DNA from: Lathyrus oleraceus | Lineage: Eukaryota > Streptophyta > Magnoliopsida > Fabales > Fabaceae | Length of the DNA stretch: 64,000 nt | Assembly: GCF_024323335.1 (NCBI RefSeq) | Contig: NC_066581.1 | Location: 461,239,197-461,303,196, forward strand | Reading direction: 5' to 3' | Shown: positions 22,797 through 33,755 of the stretch, piece by piece | Position numbering within the stretch: the first letter of the stretch is position 1 | Layout of the letters: each line of letters begins with the position of its first letter | The notes under the pieces: model-generated | Seen by the model: only the letters and a program-made list of their open reading frames with translations | Told to the model about the DNA's origin: nothing | Databases searched by the model: none | Position numbers and translations under genes: made by a program

Positions 22797-24178
22797 GAGA
22801 TTCCGCTCCACTGTTTAGAATTTGAAGAAGTCAGTTCTGCTACCACCAATCATGACCAATCATCCGTCACCGTTCTATCCTCATTCAGAAGCACCAAACA
22901 GACATTGGAGAAAGGCCCACTTCCCGGTTAGGGTAAAGTTGTCGACGTGGCAGAGAAGCGCGATAAATTTGGTATCGGTTATCACCCATCAACATGCAAG
23001 GTAAGCCCAAAGAAGAAGTAGTTCAACCTGGTCAAGCTCAGCAGTGCCGACTTTCAAAATGATCACACTATGGCAGTCGTTGGGGAATCTAGTGGCAGCA
23101 AACCGGAGACTCCTAGCCTCGTATGCAGATGTCCTCCAGGGTTCAAGCTCCCCAAATGGACGACTACCGTAATTCCCATAGAATACTCGGAAAAAATGTA
23201 ATGCATTTTGTTTTCTCGATCCCTCATCCTTGCCTGAGACGAGAGGATAACTTGTAAGGGCCTCCATGTTAAAAGTATTATGTGAATAAATAAAAAATAC
23301 TTTTTGTATGCAAATCTTGTGATCCTTTTTTTTCAGTTAGTTATACTTTTTCACTAAAACAACGAAATGGCCAAAGATTTCTTTTTCTTTTTTTTTCCAC
23401 TTTCTTAAAAATCATACTAAAATGAGCTCATGATATGCATAGCAAACAAAACTATTTATTACATTATGGAAAAAATCAATTATAAATCTGGATTTCCAAA
23501 CAACCAAGCTGAAGACGACAATGAGGAAGATTGTAAATTACCAGTTGAACTAGCACGGCTCCTTGAGCACGAAGAAAAAGAGATTCAGCCATATAAAGAA
23601 CTGGTGGGTGTCATTAATTTAGGTTCTAAAACCGATAAAAAAGAAGTGAAAGTTGGGGCATCTCTTGTCAAGCATGTACACTCCGAGTTGGTAAAGTTAT
23701 TGCACGAGTATGTTGACGTCTTCGCTTGGTCGTATCAAGATATGCCAGGGTTAGACACCAGCATCGTTGAACATCACTTGCCACTGAAACTTGAATGTCC
23801 TCCCATCAAGAAAAAGCTCAGAAGGACTAGACCTGACATGGAACTCAAGATCAAGGAAGAGGTTAAGAAGTAGTTTGATGTTGGCTTTTGGGCCATTTCT
23901 GAGTATCCACAATGGGTTGCTAATATCGTTCCAGTTCTGAAGAAAGATGGTAAAGTCATAATGTGTGTAGATTACTGAGACCTCAATAGAGAGAGTCTGA
24001 AGGATGACTTCCCTTTGCCTCATATTGATGTTTTGGTTGATAATACAACACAGTTTCCGTCTTTTCTTTCATGGATGGGTTCTCCGGGTATAATCAGATA
24101 AAGATGTCGCCAGAAGATATGGAGAAGACAACTTTCATCACACCTTGGGAAACTTACTGCTACAAAGTAATACCTTTT
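22797..24178 (+). pseudogene. Truncated Tat-lineage pol fragment (protease-RT linker and RT start), element E
   Basis: From EIPLHCLEFEEVSS the reading matches the protease-to-RT linker of Tat elements other than Ogre B-D: KRDKFGIGYHPS, GSKPETPSLVCRCPPGFKLPKW, ending near 23203, with stops after PLPG and PKKK. A non-coding gap follows, probably the equivalent intron. RT sequence then reads NNQAEDDNEEDCKLP, LEHEEKEIQP, FAWSYQDMPGLD and KKDGKVIMCVDY. Breaks: TAG at 23871, TGA near 23976 and a lost base near 24055. It stops abruptly after TPWETYCYKVIPF (24178), before the catalytic YVDD. It shares the lineage, not the subfamily, of the neighbouring Ogres. Confidence 0.7.
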
Positions 24179-24493
24179 CCCAATATTTCTTTTTGGATTT
24201 ACCCTATAGTCGTGGTCTTACTAGTCCACGTATGGGTAAATACATACCTTTCTCTTTGATTTAGAGTCTATCCCCTTCTTGGATCCAAGATACTATCCTT
24301 CTTGATCTCGAACTGTTTGTTCCTCATCCGGTGATACACTATCCTGGTAATATACAGTACTACAATCAACCTCTGAAATTGGTTTTGTCTTGTGATTCCC
24401 CTGTCGCTTAGACAAATACCTTTTGATACCATTATGTTGGTACAAATTATACTTTTCATCATTGTATGTCTCTCTTTCTATTCTCGTGGTTCT

Positions 24494-24543
24494 GAACTAC
24501 GATTGCTCTGACTTTCTCATTTCACGATGAGAATACATAGGCA
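24494..24543 (+). other. Conserved LTR stem element (repeat-region copy 1)
   Basis: GAACTACG...TACATAGGCA flanks a perfect inner stem TTCTCAT/ATGAGAA. Confidence 0.5.
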
Positions 24544-25305
24544 CGAGGATGCGAATCCTTGGCGAGCATACTTCTAATTATTCCTCCTTCGCCTTAGGGA
24601 ATCATTCATATCTTTCACTATCCATCATCTACATTCGATCAAAAATCATTCACCCAGTGACATACTATTCCTTTGACATTGAAATATAATTTCTTTGGAA
24701 CCCATACATACCCTTTTAGGATGTATAGAGAAGAGTCCTCATTTCTACCTAGAGTTGTTTGGGCTACACCCCCAAACACGTAATTCCCTTCTTTTTCGGC
24801 TAAACACCCTATAGTGGTGGTCCTACTAGTCCACGTATCGGTTAAAGTTGTTTCCCTATATGGTACGAATCTCATTTCTCTTATGGATTCCAATACACTT
24901 TCACCTTTCAATTTCAAACAATACTTCTCCAGTCACTTGTTACCAAATGCTCAATTTTGAGGCTTCAGGCGCTTCATTCCGTTCATTTCCATCATGCATT
25001 CATAATCTACCTTCATTCACTCCATGTGCTATACCAATTATCTTTGAGCCAAATAAACTACCTCTTTGTGCTCCTTTTTGCGTCATCTTGTGGACTAAGA
25101 GATGTTTGGGACTACGCCCAAACACATATTTCTTTGTCTTTTCGGCTTTACCCTACAGTGGCGGTCCTACTAGCCTGCGTACTAGTAATAACCACCTTAC
25201 TCTTGGGTTCATCTTTTCACCCTTGTTGGAGTTCAAATCACACTATTCTTTGGTTCAGACCATACCTTGATCACACTTCTTTCCACCTTCCGCCTCTAGT
25301 TCCTT

Positions 25306-25353
25306 GAACTACGAAGCTTGAATTCCTCATTGCACTATGAGGATACGTAGGCA
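25306..25353 (+). other. Conserved LTR stem element (repeat-region copy 2)
   Basis: GAACTACG...TACGTAGGCA flanks the inner stem CCTCAT/ATGAGG. The next copy, at 26164, is cut by the Ogre C insertion. Confidence 0.55.
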
Positions 25354-27708
25354 TGAGGGCCCTAATCCTCACCGAGAACTTTATCTATTCTTTCCTTTTC
25401 CCATTCTTTTGCGAGTAATCTTAGATATCACACTTATTCGAGCGAGAACAATCAAAATGGTTCCCATGGAGTACCGTGGATGTTTAGGGTGCTAATAGAT
25501 TCCCCTTGCATAACCGACTTCCTTACATAGTATATCTATTTCCCCTGGGTTTTATCGATGTTTTCCCTTCCCTTTAAGACGTATAGCGAAGAGTCCTCAT
25601 TTCTACCTAGAGTTGTTTGGGCTACACCCTCAAACACGTAATTCCCTTCTTTTTTGGCTAAACACCCTATAGTGGCGGTCCTACTAGTCCACGTATCGGT
25701 TAAAGTTGTTTCCCTCTATGGTATGAATCTCATTTCTCTTATGGATTCCAATACACTTTCACCTTTCGATTTCAAACAATACTTCTCCAGTCACTTGTTA
25801 CCAAATGCTCAATTTTGAGGCTTCAGGCACTTTATTCCGTTCATTTCCATAATGCATTCATAATCTGCCTTCATTCACTCCATATGCTATACCAGTTATC
25901 TTTGAGCCAAATACACTACCTCTTTGTGCTCCTTCTTGCGTCAACTTGTGGACCAAGAGATGTATGGGACTATTCCCAAACACATATTTCTTTATCTTTT
26001 CGACTTTACCCTAGAGCAGCGGTCCTACTAGCCCGCGTACTGGTAATAGCCACCTTACTTTTGGGTTCATCTTTTCACCCTTGTTGGAGTTCAAATAACA
26101 TTATTCTTTGGTTCAGACCATACCTTGATCACACTTATTTCCACCTCCCGCCTCTAGTTCCTTGAACTACGAAGCTTGAATTCCCCATTGCTGTAAGACC
26201 CTAATTTTGACCCTAAGGTCCCTCGTGGCATCATATCATTTGCTCATTGCATTGCCACAAGGATCATAGCATGTGTGGCTCGTTAACCCTAGGGTTGGGA
26301 CTTGTGTGAGTGGTTTGAGACCACCAAGTATGCTTGTATTGTATATTATTGCTTTTCTTATTTTGTTTACTAACCAAAAGCACAAAAATATGTCACTAAC
26401 TCTTTTTATTTTGAAGCTCAAGTGATCATGTGCTCACAATGCTCCTAGGAGGTTCCTAAGCTCAAAGAAATGGCTATATGAAGATGAAAGCAATCATGAA
26501 AATCATCCACAAAGCTCCTAATCATAATATATGCCTCCCAGGTATCTCAATTTTCCAATTTGATCAAGATAAGCCAAGGGGCTTGAGGATTGTTTCCTAA
26601 GGAAACCCTAATTCAATTGTGATTAACTGTGCCTTGCTCATGAAGCAACCTCAACCTATGATCAAATTCAATCAAGTTAAGTTATTTCATTCATTATTTT
26701 ATGCATATATGACCTTATGTGAGTATCCTCAATCATTCATTCATCAAGATTTGAAGTTTGGCCTTGAGAAGTTGACCAGTCAAGTCATCTGACTAAATTG
26801 AGGATCACTGAGACCCAACTTTTGATGTGTTTGTCAAATGAAGATGACCCAAAGAGAAAAAGTGTTTTAAAAACCATATGGAAAACTTTCATGTTCATCA
26901 AAAATCCATTTGAAACTTGGAAGGTCATCATTCATTTCAAAACATTATAGGTCATTTTGACTAAAACCCCAATTTTGGGTCAACTTACCAAGGACCTAAC
27001 TTCCTTATTTTTTATGATTTTGAGGTGATACCAATTGCGTTGGAAAGGTTAAGATGTCTACTTAAAATGTTATGTTGGACAAAATTTCATAACCCTAAAA
27101 TAAACACATGTGATAATCCAAAACATTATAGGTCACTTTGGACCAAAGCCATTGAATTTGAAAAATGTCCAACTTCAAGTGCCCATAACTTTCTCATTAA
27201 AAATCCAAATGATGCAAAATATAAGTCCAAATTGATCATCGTGAAAAGATCTACAACTTTTATATTGAAGGTTTTTACATTTGAGGCTTGCATAATTGAA
27301 ACATAAGGGATTGAAGTTGCTTGTTTTTGGCAAATTTTTCAAAGACATGTTTTGTACCCAAATCTTCACAGCCAGTTTTCATAAATTTCCAAACTCCAAA
27401 TGAGGTTTTGCCCAACATGACTTTTGTTCCTTATTTAAAGAGCTTTCCAACCATTACTCATATGACCATGTTTGGATTTTTCATGTGTGAGTTTCGAAGA
27501 GCTCAATGTTTAGGTTCAATTATGCAATTCACATCATAACTTCATGCACAAGCCAATACATCTCCAATTGCACGTCCAAACCATTTGCATTTGAGTTCAG
27601 CTTGCATTTTCATCCATTTTTGGGCTTTGCACGCGCCTGTACATGCCCATGCATGAAGAGTCCAAGTTCCATGCACACGAGCAAATCACATCATTACATC
27701 ATCTCTAG

Positions 27709-27718
27709 CTATAAATAG
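27709..27718 (+). promoter_or_regulatory. TATA box of Ogre C LTR
   Basis: CTATAAATAG lies 1,517 bases into the LTR, followed by a leader-like stretch. It is the probable promoter of the element RNA. Confidence 0.65.
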
Positions 27719-30647
27719 AAGTCCTAGCTCATTCAAATTTCAACCAAAAGGAGATCTGAAACTCTGCTGAATTGGAAACCCAACCTCACTCAAAGGAATT
27801 TCAGTTTTCATTTCTCAATTTCAAGCTTGAATTTCAACATCCTTAGTTGATCTTCAAGTCTTAATTCCTTAGCCTTGCATCATCATCACATCTCCAGATC
27901 AAAATTGGATCAAGAACTTGAGCAAATCGTGTTGTTCAAAGCTGCATTTCAGAGGTATATCACCAAATTGTTTTGATCTGGATCTTGAAATACAATGTGA
28001 ATTGCTTGAGTTTGAACTGTTTTCTGAAGTCCTCGAGCAAGAGGCATGCTAGTGGTGGTCTTAATTTCATGTATCATGACATTTCAGATCAAACACCATG
28101 ATCTTCAACCTCTTGTTTCTCTCTAAATAGAAACATTGAGGAAGATCCAAGGTTATAGGGGTGATGTACATCACCCCAGCTTCATTTTGTTACCATTGTT
28201 TTTCATTTTCATTAAGTTCTAAAAACCTGCGCAAGGTGGCCAGAGTTGGTTCTCTGGCCGGAGAATATGGTGGTTTCCACCACCATCCCCACGTGGATGC
28301 TTCTGGTCCTTTAGATCTTGGCAAAATGTTATAATCGTGGCCATTTATCATGTTGACTTGTTTTACTTACAAATGCAGCGCGCTTAACCAAGGTATATGG
28401 TATGATCGCGCCTCTGAGCCTTAGGATCTTGGCCACGTCATTTAATGAATGATCCAAGCGCTCTAGATTTTTGCCATTTTCTTATTTCTGTTTTATTTTC
28501 TTTTAATTCCTTTTATTTTCAAAAATTCATAAATATTTTATTTGAAGTCACAGAAATATGAGACCAATGCCAAAAAATTTCTTAAAAAATCTAGTTTGAT
28601 ATTCTGATTTTTAATTATTTTTGTGACTTCATTTAATAATTTTTGTGAATTATTTGGTTTTTAATAGTTTTTAATTCATTTTAAATACCTTTTGATATCT
28701 AAAAAATCCAAAAATATTTTCTTAACACATATGGATCATGATAAGTCAATGAAAAATAGTCTCATCAATTTCTTAATTGATTTGAGATTTATTTGAGATT
28801 TTAATTCATTTGTGTTATTTTTCATTGTTTTTAATTGTTTTAAAATAGTTTCTGATTTCAAAAATTGTTGAAATTCTTTTTAAAATAGTTTCTTGTTTGA
28901 CCATGTTAGACCTATGAGAATTTAATTGGACTTGTTTAAGTTGATTTGAATTGAATTTGAGGTTTGACCATATTTTGTCCATTTTAATTTTACATTTATT
29001 TTAATTCTAAAAATACCAAAAAAATGTGTTTGACTTGTTGACTTCTAATCCTCATTTCTCTTCTGTTTAACATTGGTTAATGATGATTTGATTCACCTTT
29101 GATCAATTGTATTTGACACTTTATTTCTTTGTCCATTTCATTTCATCTTCATCTTATTTCTTTTTATTTTGGCCAATGAGTTAATGTCTCATGGTTGGTC
29201 TTGACATATGAGAGGCTTAACCTTCTTTGATCCAAATCAAACTCAACTTGATCCAAGATCGAGTTGCTTTGTGTCCAAGATAGGTTGCTTCTTGGTCAAG
29301 CAAAAAACCTAAATTCCATACAAGGTCTTTCTTCTTTTCTTTTGGCATGGCAAGTTGTAGGAGCTTGGCTTACTAGTCATGATCTCTAACTTGTGTTTAT
29401 TTGCCTATAGTTTTATTGACCAACCTCATATAGGTGTGACTACTACATTAGTCCACTTACGATTGCTTAACATAGCGTTAAATTGTCTTGTGACCACTAA
29501 TTACTAACTTTAATTTGAGCATTTAATTTCTTGCAATTTTCTTTAATGCAATTTACCTTCTTGCTCATTTATTCATATTACTTTTCCCTTTGCTCACTTG
29601 AGCACATATTTTATGTTTATGTCATTTTCCTTTTGCTCATTTGAGCTCATTATTGTATATAAATATATTGTTGCCTTGTGGTTGTTTTGTCTTTGTTTGT
29701 GTGAACCCAATGCAAAAAGGAGAAAGGACTTAGAATTAGGATCTTACCTATGCTTAAAGGAGTTCAAGAGCAACTAGGCCTCATGCCTTTAGAATACTAA
29801 ATTTGTTGAAGAGCAACTAGGCCTCATGCCTTTAGAATGCTAAATCTCAAAGTTGACTTCAAAGGACCCCTAATCTAAACTCATTCTTTGTCCATTCCTC
29901 TTATTGTGTTGTGAAATTTTTGATGTTTGCTCTTGTGTGATAAGGATTCCATCTTGAGATAGTAAGAGGGACCATTTGTCATGAGTAGCCAAGTTAAGAG
30001 AGACAAGCCAAATGAAGATCCTAGGAGCTTGAATCCAAATTTGTGTGATTGCTTGCTTATTTGCTAAGTCCAAAGGAAATGAGCATCTTGAATCATCTTT
30101 ATGATTTCAAGAAAAGGAACTCCAAGGGTTTTATCTCTTTCTCTTATCTTTTTATTCTTTAGGACTAGCCCTTCTCTTCTCCTCCTCACTCTAACCCAAG
30201 CCAAACTCATTTTGTGCAAACTTTGACTTTGTTTCAAATTAGAAACCTAGGCCTCATGCCTTTGACTTTTCAAAAATATTTTCATTAATACTCATTATAA
30301 ATGAATCCTAATCCAACTTTGACTTCATTTTGTAAATAATCTAACTTGCAAATACAACTCACTTCAAGTTGATTTTGTGGTTCCAATGGCCACCTTTGTT
30401 AAAACCTTTTTATAAACATTAGTCATAGGTTTGAGTTATCATAGTGGTTGATGTAAACCTCACCTTATCCTTAGTGATTGGACTATAAGCCTTCCATAAT
30501 TATTATAGGGTTAACCCCTCACTAGTATGTTGAAGCTTTCCTCACATGGTGGATTGTTGGTTTAGGTTGAGTTTTCTCCCTTTGATAACAAAATACCTTA
30601 AGGCTTTTGATCAAATCAATTCACCAATCTTTTGAGATTTTTACCTC

Positions 30648-30691
30648 GAACTACGAGGTTTTGATCCTACCTTTGTGATGGTACGTAGGCA
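30648..30691 (+). other. Conserved LTR stem element (LTR-C copy)
   Basis: GAACTACG...TACGTAGGCA flanks TACCTTTGTGATGGTA, a short inner stem. It ends 353 bases before the LTR end. Confidence 0.55.
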
Positions 30692-31044
30692 ATGGGTTCA
30701 TCCATTCAAACAACAAAATTGTAAATATAATATTTTTTTCTCATCCCCCCAAACTTTTGCACATATTTTCATAAATACCAACCTACAACACACATTTGCA
30801 AAAAGAGGTTCCCTTAGAGTACTAAGGATGTTTTGGGTGCTTAAAACCTTCCCATCTCATAACCAACCCCCTTACCTAGATCTCTGACATTTTTATTAAT
30901 TTTTGATTTGATAAAACTTCTTACTTGGCTTTTGTTCGCTGTTTAGCCTTTCCTTTGGACAAATAAAAGTGCGGTGGCGACTCTAATTGTATGCTTACTT
31001 TTGGTTTAATCAAAAAACCATAAGGTAACGAATACCCCGCTATA

Positions 31045-31967
31045 GAAAAGTGGCGACTCTGCTACGGAGGAGTTTTCTTCCTAGTGGGTTTAGCCTACTT
31101 TTTGCTTGTATGTGATATATGTCTATATTTATTTGTGACATATTTTTGTGCAAATTTGGGATGATTGTATTGTTTGTAATGTATGAATTGCTTGATATAT
31201 CAATTGCTTGTGTGGTTGGTGGTCTCTTGTGAGATGAGTTCTATACCCGAACTCGAATGCACTTATGATAGGAGAATGGCGTAGTCTTGTTGGCTTGTGT
31301 GGAGTTATTCCTTAGCAAGTTGACTTGCAAGCCCATTCACTTGGTGGAGGTCTTGTTGGGATCAATAATGTCACACGAGTAGTCATGGTTAGGCATTACT
31401 CTTTCCAATATAAACCTCAGAAGCCAAGGACCTTAGATTACCTAGCCCATCTTGGCCTATTTTAGGACGTATTGCGAAGATCGTTCAAGTGTAAGATTTG
31501 ATACGATTGTTATGCGATACTACACTCATAAGAGTCTCTCTTGAGAATATTTTTGGAATACAAGTAGTCGTTTTATCCGATAATATCCGAAAGATGAGAC
31601 GATGACTATGGGGACCTTTGTTTAGAACATGATTGTCAGGTTTAACCATAGTACACTCCCTTTGGGTGGTTCTTAACTGAGACTCCATGCTCGTGACTTA
31701 CAACAAACCCTTGATTCGCGGTTGATCCGTTCTCGTATATCCTCAGTATCAATGGAACTTGGGTGTTGATAAGGTGTAAATAATCCACCAAAATGGATGA
31801 TTGATATTGAGGATGACTTGAGCCATCCTGTGACCTTTGTATGGTGTGACTTGCTTGATCCTTGAGTGTGATTGTTGCATCCATGCATTCATGCATTCAT
31901 TTGCATCCATATTATCAACAATGAAAATTTCAAGAAACTTAGGAGGTCTATTTGCAATTTTTCAGAC
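31045..31967 (+). other. Ogre C 5' leader with conserved stem-loop
   Basis: About 0.9 kb between LTR and ORF1 is non-coding. At 31739-31753 ATCCTCAGTATCAAT can pair with ATTGATATTGAGGAT at 31800-31814: 15 pairs including one G-U, with a 46-nt loop. Ogre D has the same structure twice. The leader also contains conserved blocks around the PBS and near GCATCCATGCATTCATG just before ORF1. The role is unknown; RNA packaging or dimerisation signals lie in this region in many retroelements. Confidence 0.65.
31051..31068 (+). other. Primer-binding site of Ogre C
   Basis: TGGCGACTCTGCTACGGA begins six bases after the LTR. TGG plus CGACTC complements the 3' end of a plant tRNA-Arg (…GAGTCGCCA), the primer type reported for Ogre. 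The bases after TCTGCT look altered. Confidence 0.75.
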
Positions 31968-33419
31968 ATGGATAAGCAAAGAAGGAATACCAAGAAGTAC
32001 AGTTTCAGACAACCCGACTTGAAAGAGTTAAGGAGTTTGACATCTTATGTATTGGAGCCTCTGGAATTCAAAGCTCGCCATGGGAAGCTCTTGTCTATTC
32101 TTTCTACTCAGGTTGATGAAGGTCTGATGAGTGTGCTAGTGCAGTTCTACGATCCTCTGTATCAGTGCTCCACTTTTCTAGATTTCCAGCTATTGCCTAC
32201 ACTTGAGGAGTATGCTTATCTTGTGGGTATACCTATCTTGGATCAGTTGATGTTCAGTGGCTTGGAGATGGTTCCTTCTTCCCAAGAGATTGTTGACCTG
32301 CTTCACATAGATGTATCTGAGATTGTTGCTCATATGACTACCAAAGGTTGAATTCAAGGTCTCCCATCTGATTTTCTCATTGCCCAAGCTACTTTGTTTG
32401 GGAAGGCCATGAGTGAGGACGCCTTTGAAGACATATTTGTACTTCTCATCTATGGGCTAGTGTTATTCCCCAACATCGACAATTTCGTGGATGTGAATGC
32501 TATTAGGATATTCTCTACTCTTAATCCCGTTCCAAATCTGTTGGGTGACGCTTATTTCTCTTTGCATATTAGGAATGCAAAGGGTGGTGGTTCCATTGTG
32601 TGATGTCTGCCTCTGTTGTACAAGTGGTTTATTTCGCACTTGCCTCAGATGCTCGCCTTCAAGGAGAACAAGGGATGTCTACGGTGGTCTACGAGACTTA
32701 TGTCTCTCACTAATGATGATATCTTTTGGTATAATCGTGTGTATGATGGCGTTCAGATTATTGACTCTTGTGGTGAATTCTCCAATGTGCCTCTTCTTGG
32801 TACATGTGGTGGAATTAACTACAACCCTATTTTAGCTCGCCATCAGCTTGGGTTCCCCTTAAAGGATAAACCTAATAACATTTTGTTAGAAGGTGTGTTC
32901 TTTCAAGAGGGTAAAGATCCCCAGAACTTGAAGGAGAGTATGGTTCACGCCTGGCACAAAGTTCATAAGAAGGGAAGGAAGGAGCTTGGTCCAAAGAACT
33001 GCATTGCTTTGGAACCCTACACCTCTTGGGTGAGGAAGAGAGTGCTTGAGTACCGTATGCCGTATGATTATCCGAGACCTACGCCTATGGTTATGGTTGG
33101 GCCATCGACCCTCCCTAACCAAGGAGTAGAGGAGTTGAGAGATGAAGATCGGTCGTGTGCTTGGGTTCGTGAGCAAGAGGAACTTCTTCAACAGCTTAGA
33201 GATAAGGATGCAGTGATAGAGTTTCTAGAGCATCAGATTATTGATGAGCCTGATGATGTGGTTACTTCTCTTCTTCCTCAGTCATCCAAGTTTTGGAAGA
33301 GGAAGTATGATCGACTCGCTAAGGAGAAGGCCGACATGGAAGCAGCTTATGAGAGAGAGGTGAAGAGGCTTCATGCAACTTATCTTCCGATCTCGAGAGA
33401 TTTGGATGATTGTTTCTAG
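31968..33419 (+). pseudogene. Ogre C ORF1 (unknown function)
   Basis: Start chosen at ATG of MDKQRRNTKKYSFRQPDLKE, because conservation with Ogre D begins there. One frame runs about 484 codons to TAG, broken by TGA in TTKG-stop-IQGL (32349) and TGA in SIV-stop-CLPLL (32601). The body has hydrophobic helical blocks (LLPTLEEYAYLVGIPI, LLIYGLVLFPNIDNFVD), a conserved WSTRLMSLTNDDIFWY and a charged C-terminal coiled-coil-like segment (EELLQQLRDKDAVIEFLEHQ...KADMEAAYEREVKRL). An ORF before gag is an Ogre trait. The body resembles plant proteins often annotated with a domain of unknown function related to the plant mobile domain. No catalytic motif is visible. Confidence 0.8.
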
Positions 33420-33755
33420 GGATCCATAGGATTTTTATTCTCCTTTCCTCTTGTATTGTGTTTGGTTACCAAAACTGTACTACATCATTGGTGTAAAAAA
33501 AATTCCAAATATTATTGCTATGAGTATTCCATATATGTCTTAAAAAGGATTAATATTTTCAAAAATATTTGCAAATAGATCTCTATTAAGTTCCTCAAAT
33601 AAAAACAAACCATATGCACAAACATTGCATGCATCATATGCATAAGCAGGTTTTGTTATGAGCTTCTTGATCAGTGGTCTAACTCTTTGCTCTTCATTTA
33701 TTTTGAAGATAAGCTAACGCACCGGTATAACATAAGAGCTAATCATCTCAAGATC
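33420..33755 (+). other. Spacer between Ogre C ORF1 and gag
   Basis: About 335 AT-rich bases with no ORF of their own. TGCATAAGCAG|GTTTTG near 33641-33657 resembles a 3' splice site, and Ogre D has a matching CGCATAAGCAG|GTG. The stretch before gag (FIYFEDKLTHRYNIRAN) is open and conserved with D, so translation may begin upstream of the chosen gag ATG. Confidence 0.45.

Larger units (their letters stand above)
24179..26191 (+). repeat. LTR-like region with an 858-bp tandem repeat (about 1.7 copies)
   Basis: Anchors recur exactly 858 bp apart (24731/25589, 24961/25819, 25306/26164). Copy one is about 24,711-25,568; copy two runs to 26,191, where the Ogre C LTR cuts it. Weaker half-unit similarity continues to the left. 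Inside are GAACTACG...ACGTAGGCA elements followed by a GGTTCCCATGGAGTACC...GGTGCTAAT...CCCCTTGCATAACC order that parallels the U5 of the Ogre LTRs, so I read it as tandem LTR-derived sequence of a Tat element. The paired ORFs in each unit (for example 24957-25307 and 25815-26165) have no recognisable product. Confidence 0.7.
26192..31044 (+). repeat. 5' LTR of Ogre C (LTR-C, 4,853 bp)
   Basis: It starts TGTAAGACCCTAATTTTG and ends ACCCCGCTATA, where the others end CTACA. A PBS follows six bases later, so it is a 5' LTR. Inside are a TATA box (27709-27718), a 43-bp-period duplication of GAGCAACTAGGCCTCATGCC (29768-29853), the GAACTACG...TACGTAGGCA element (30648-30691) and a PBS-like TGGCGACTCT (30975-30984). 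It lacks the ~56-bp array of LTR-A and LTR-D. No conserved ORF is present. Confidence 0.92.

Noticed and set aside
24957..26165. Two similar 116-codon frames 858 bp apart
   Set aside because: They look like a duplicated gene but simply follow the tandem repeat; frames overlap others in the same unit and match no family.
26178..26191. Polypurine tract that would make LTR-C a 3' LTR of Ogre B
   Set aside because: The bases before 26192 belong to the 858-bp repeat, not a purine tract, and a PBS and ORF1 follow the LTR, so it is the 5' LTR of Ogre C.
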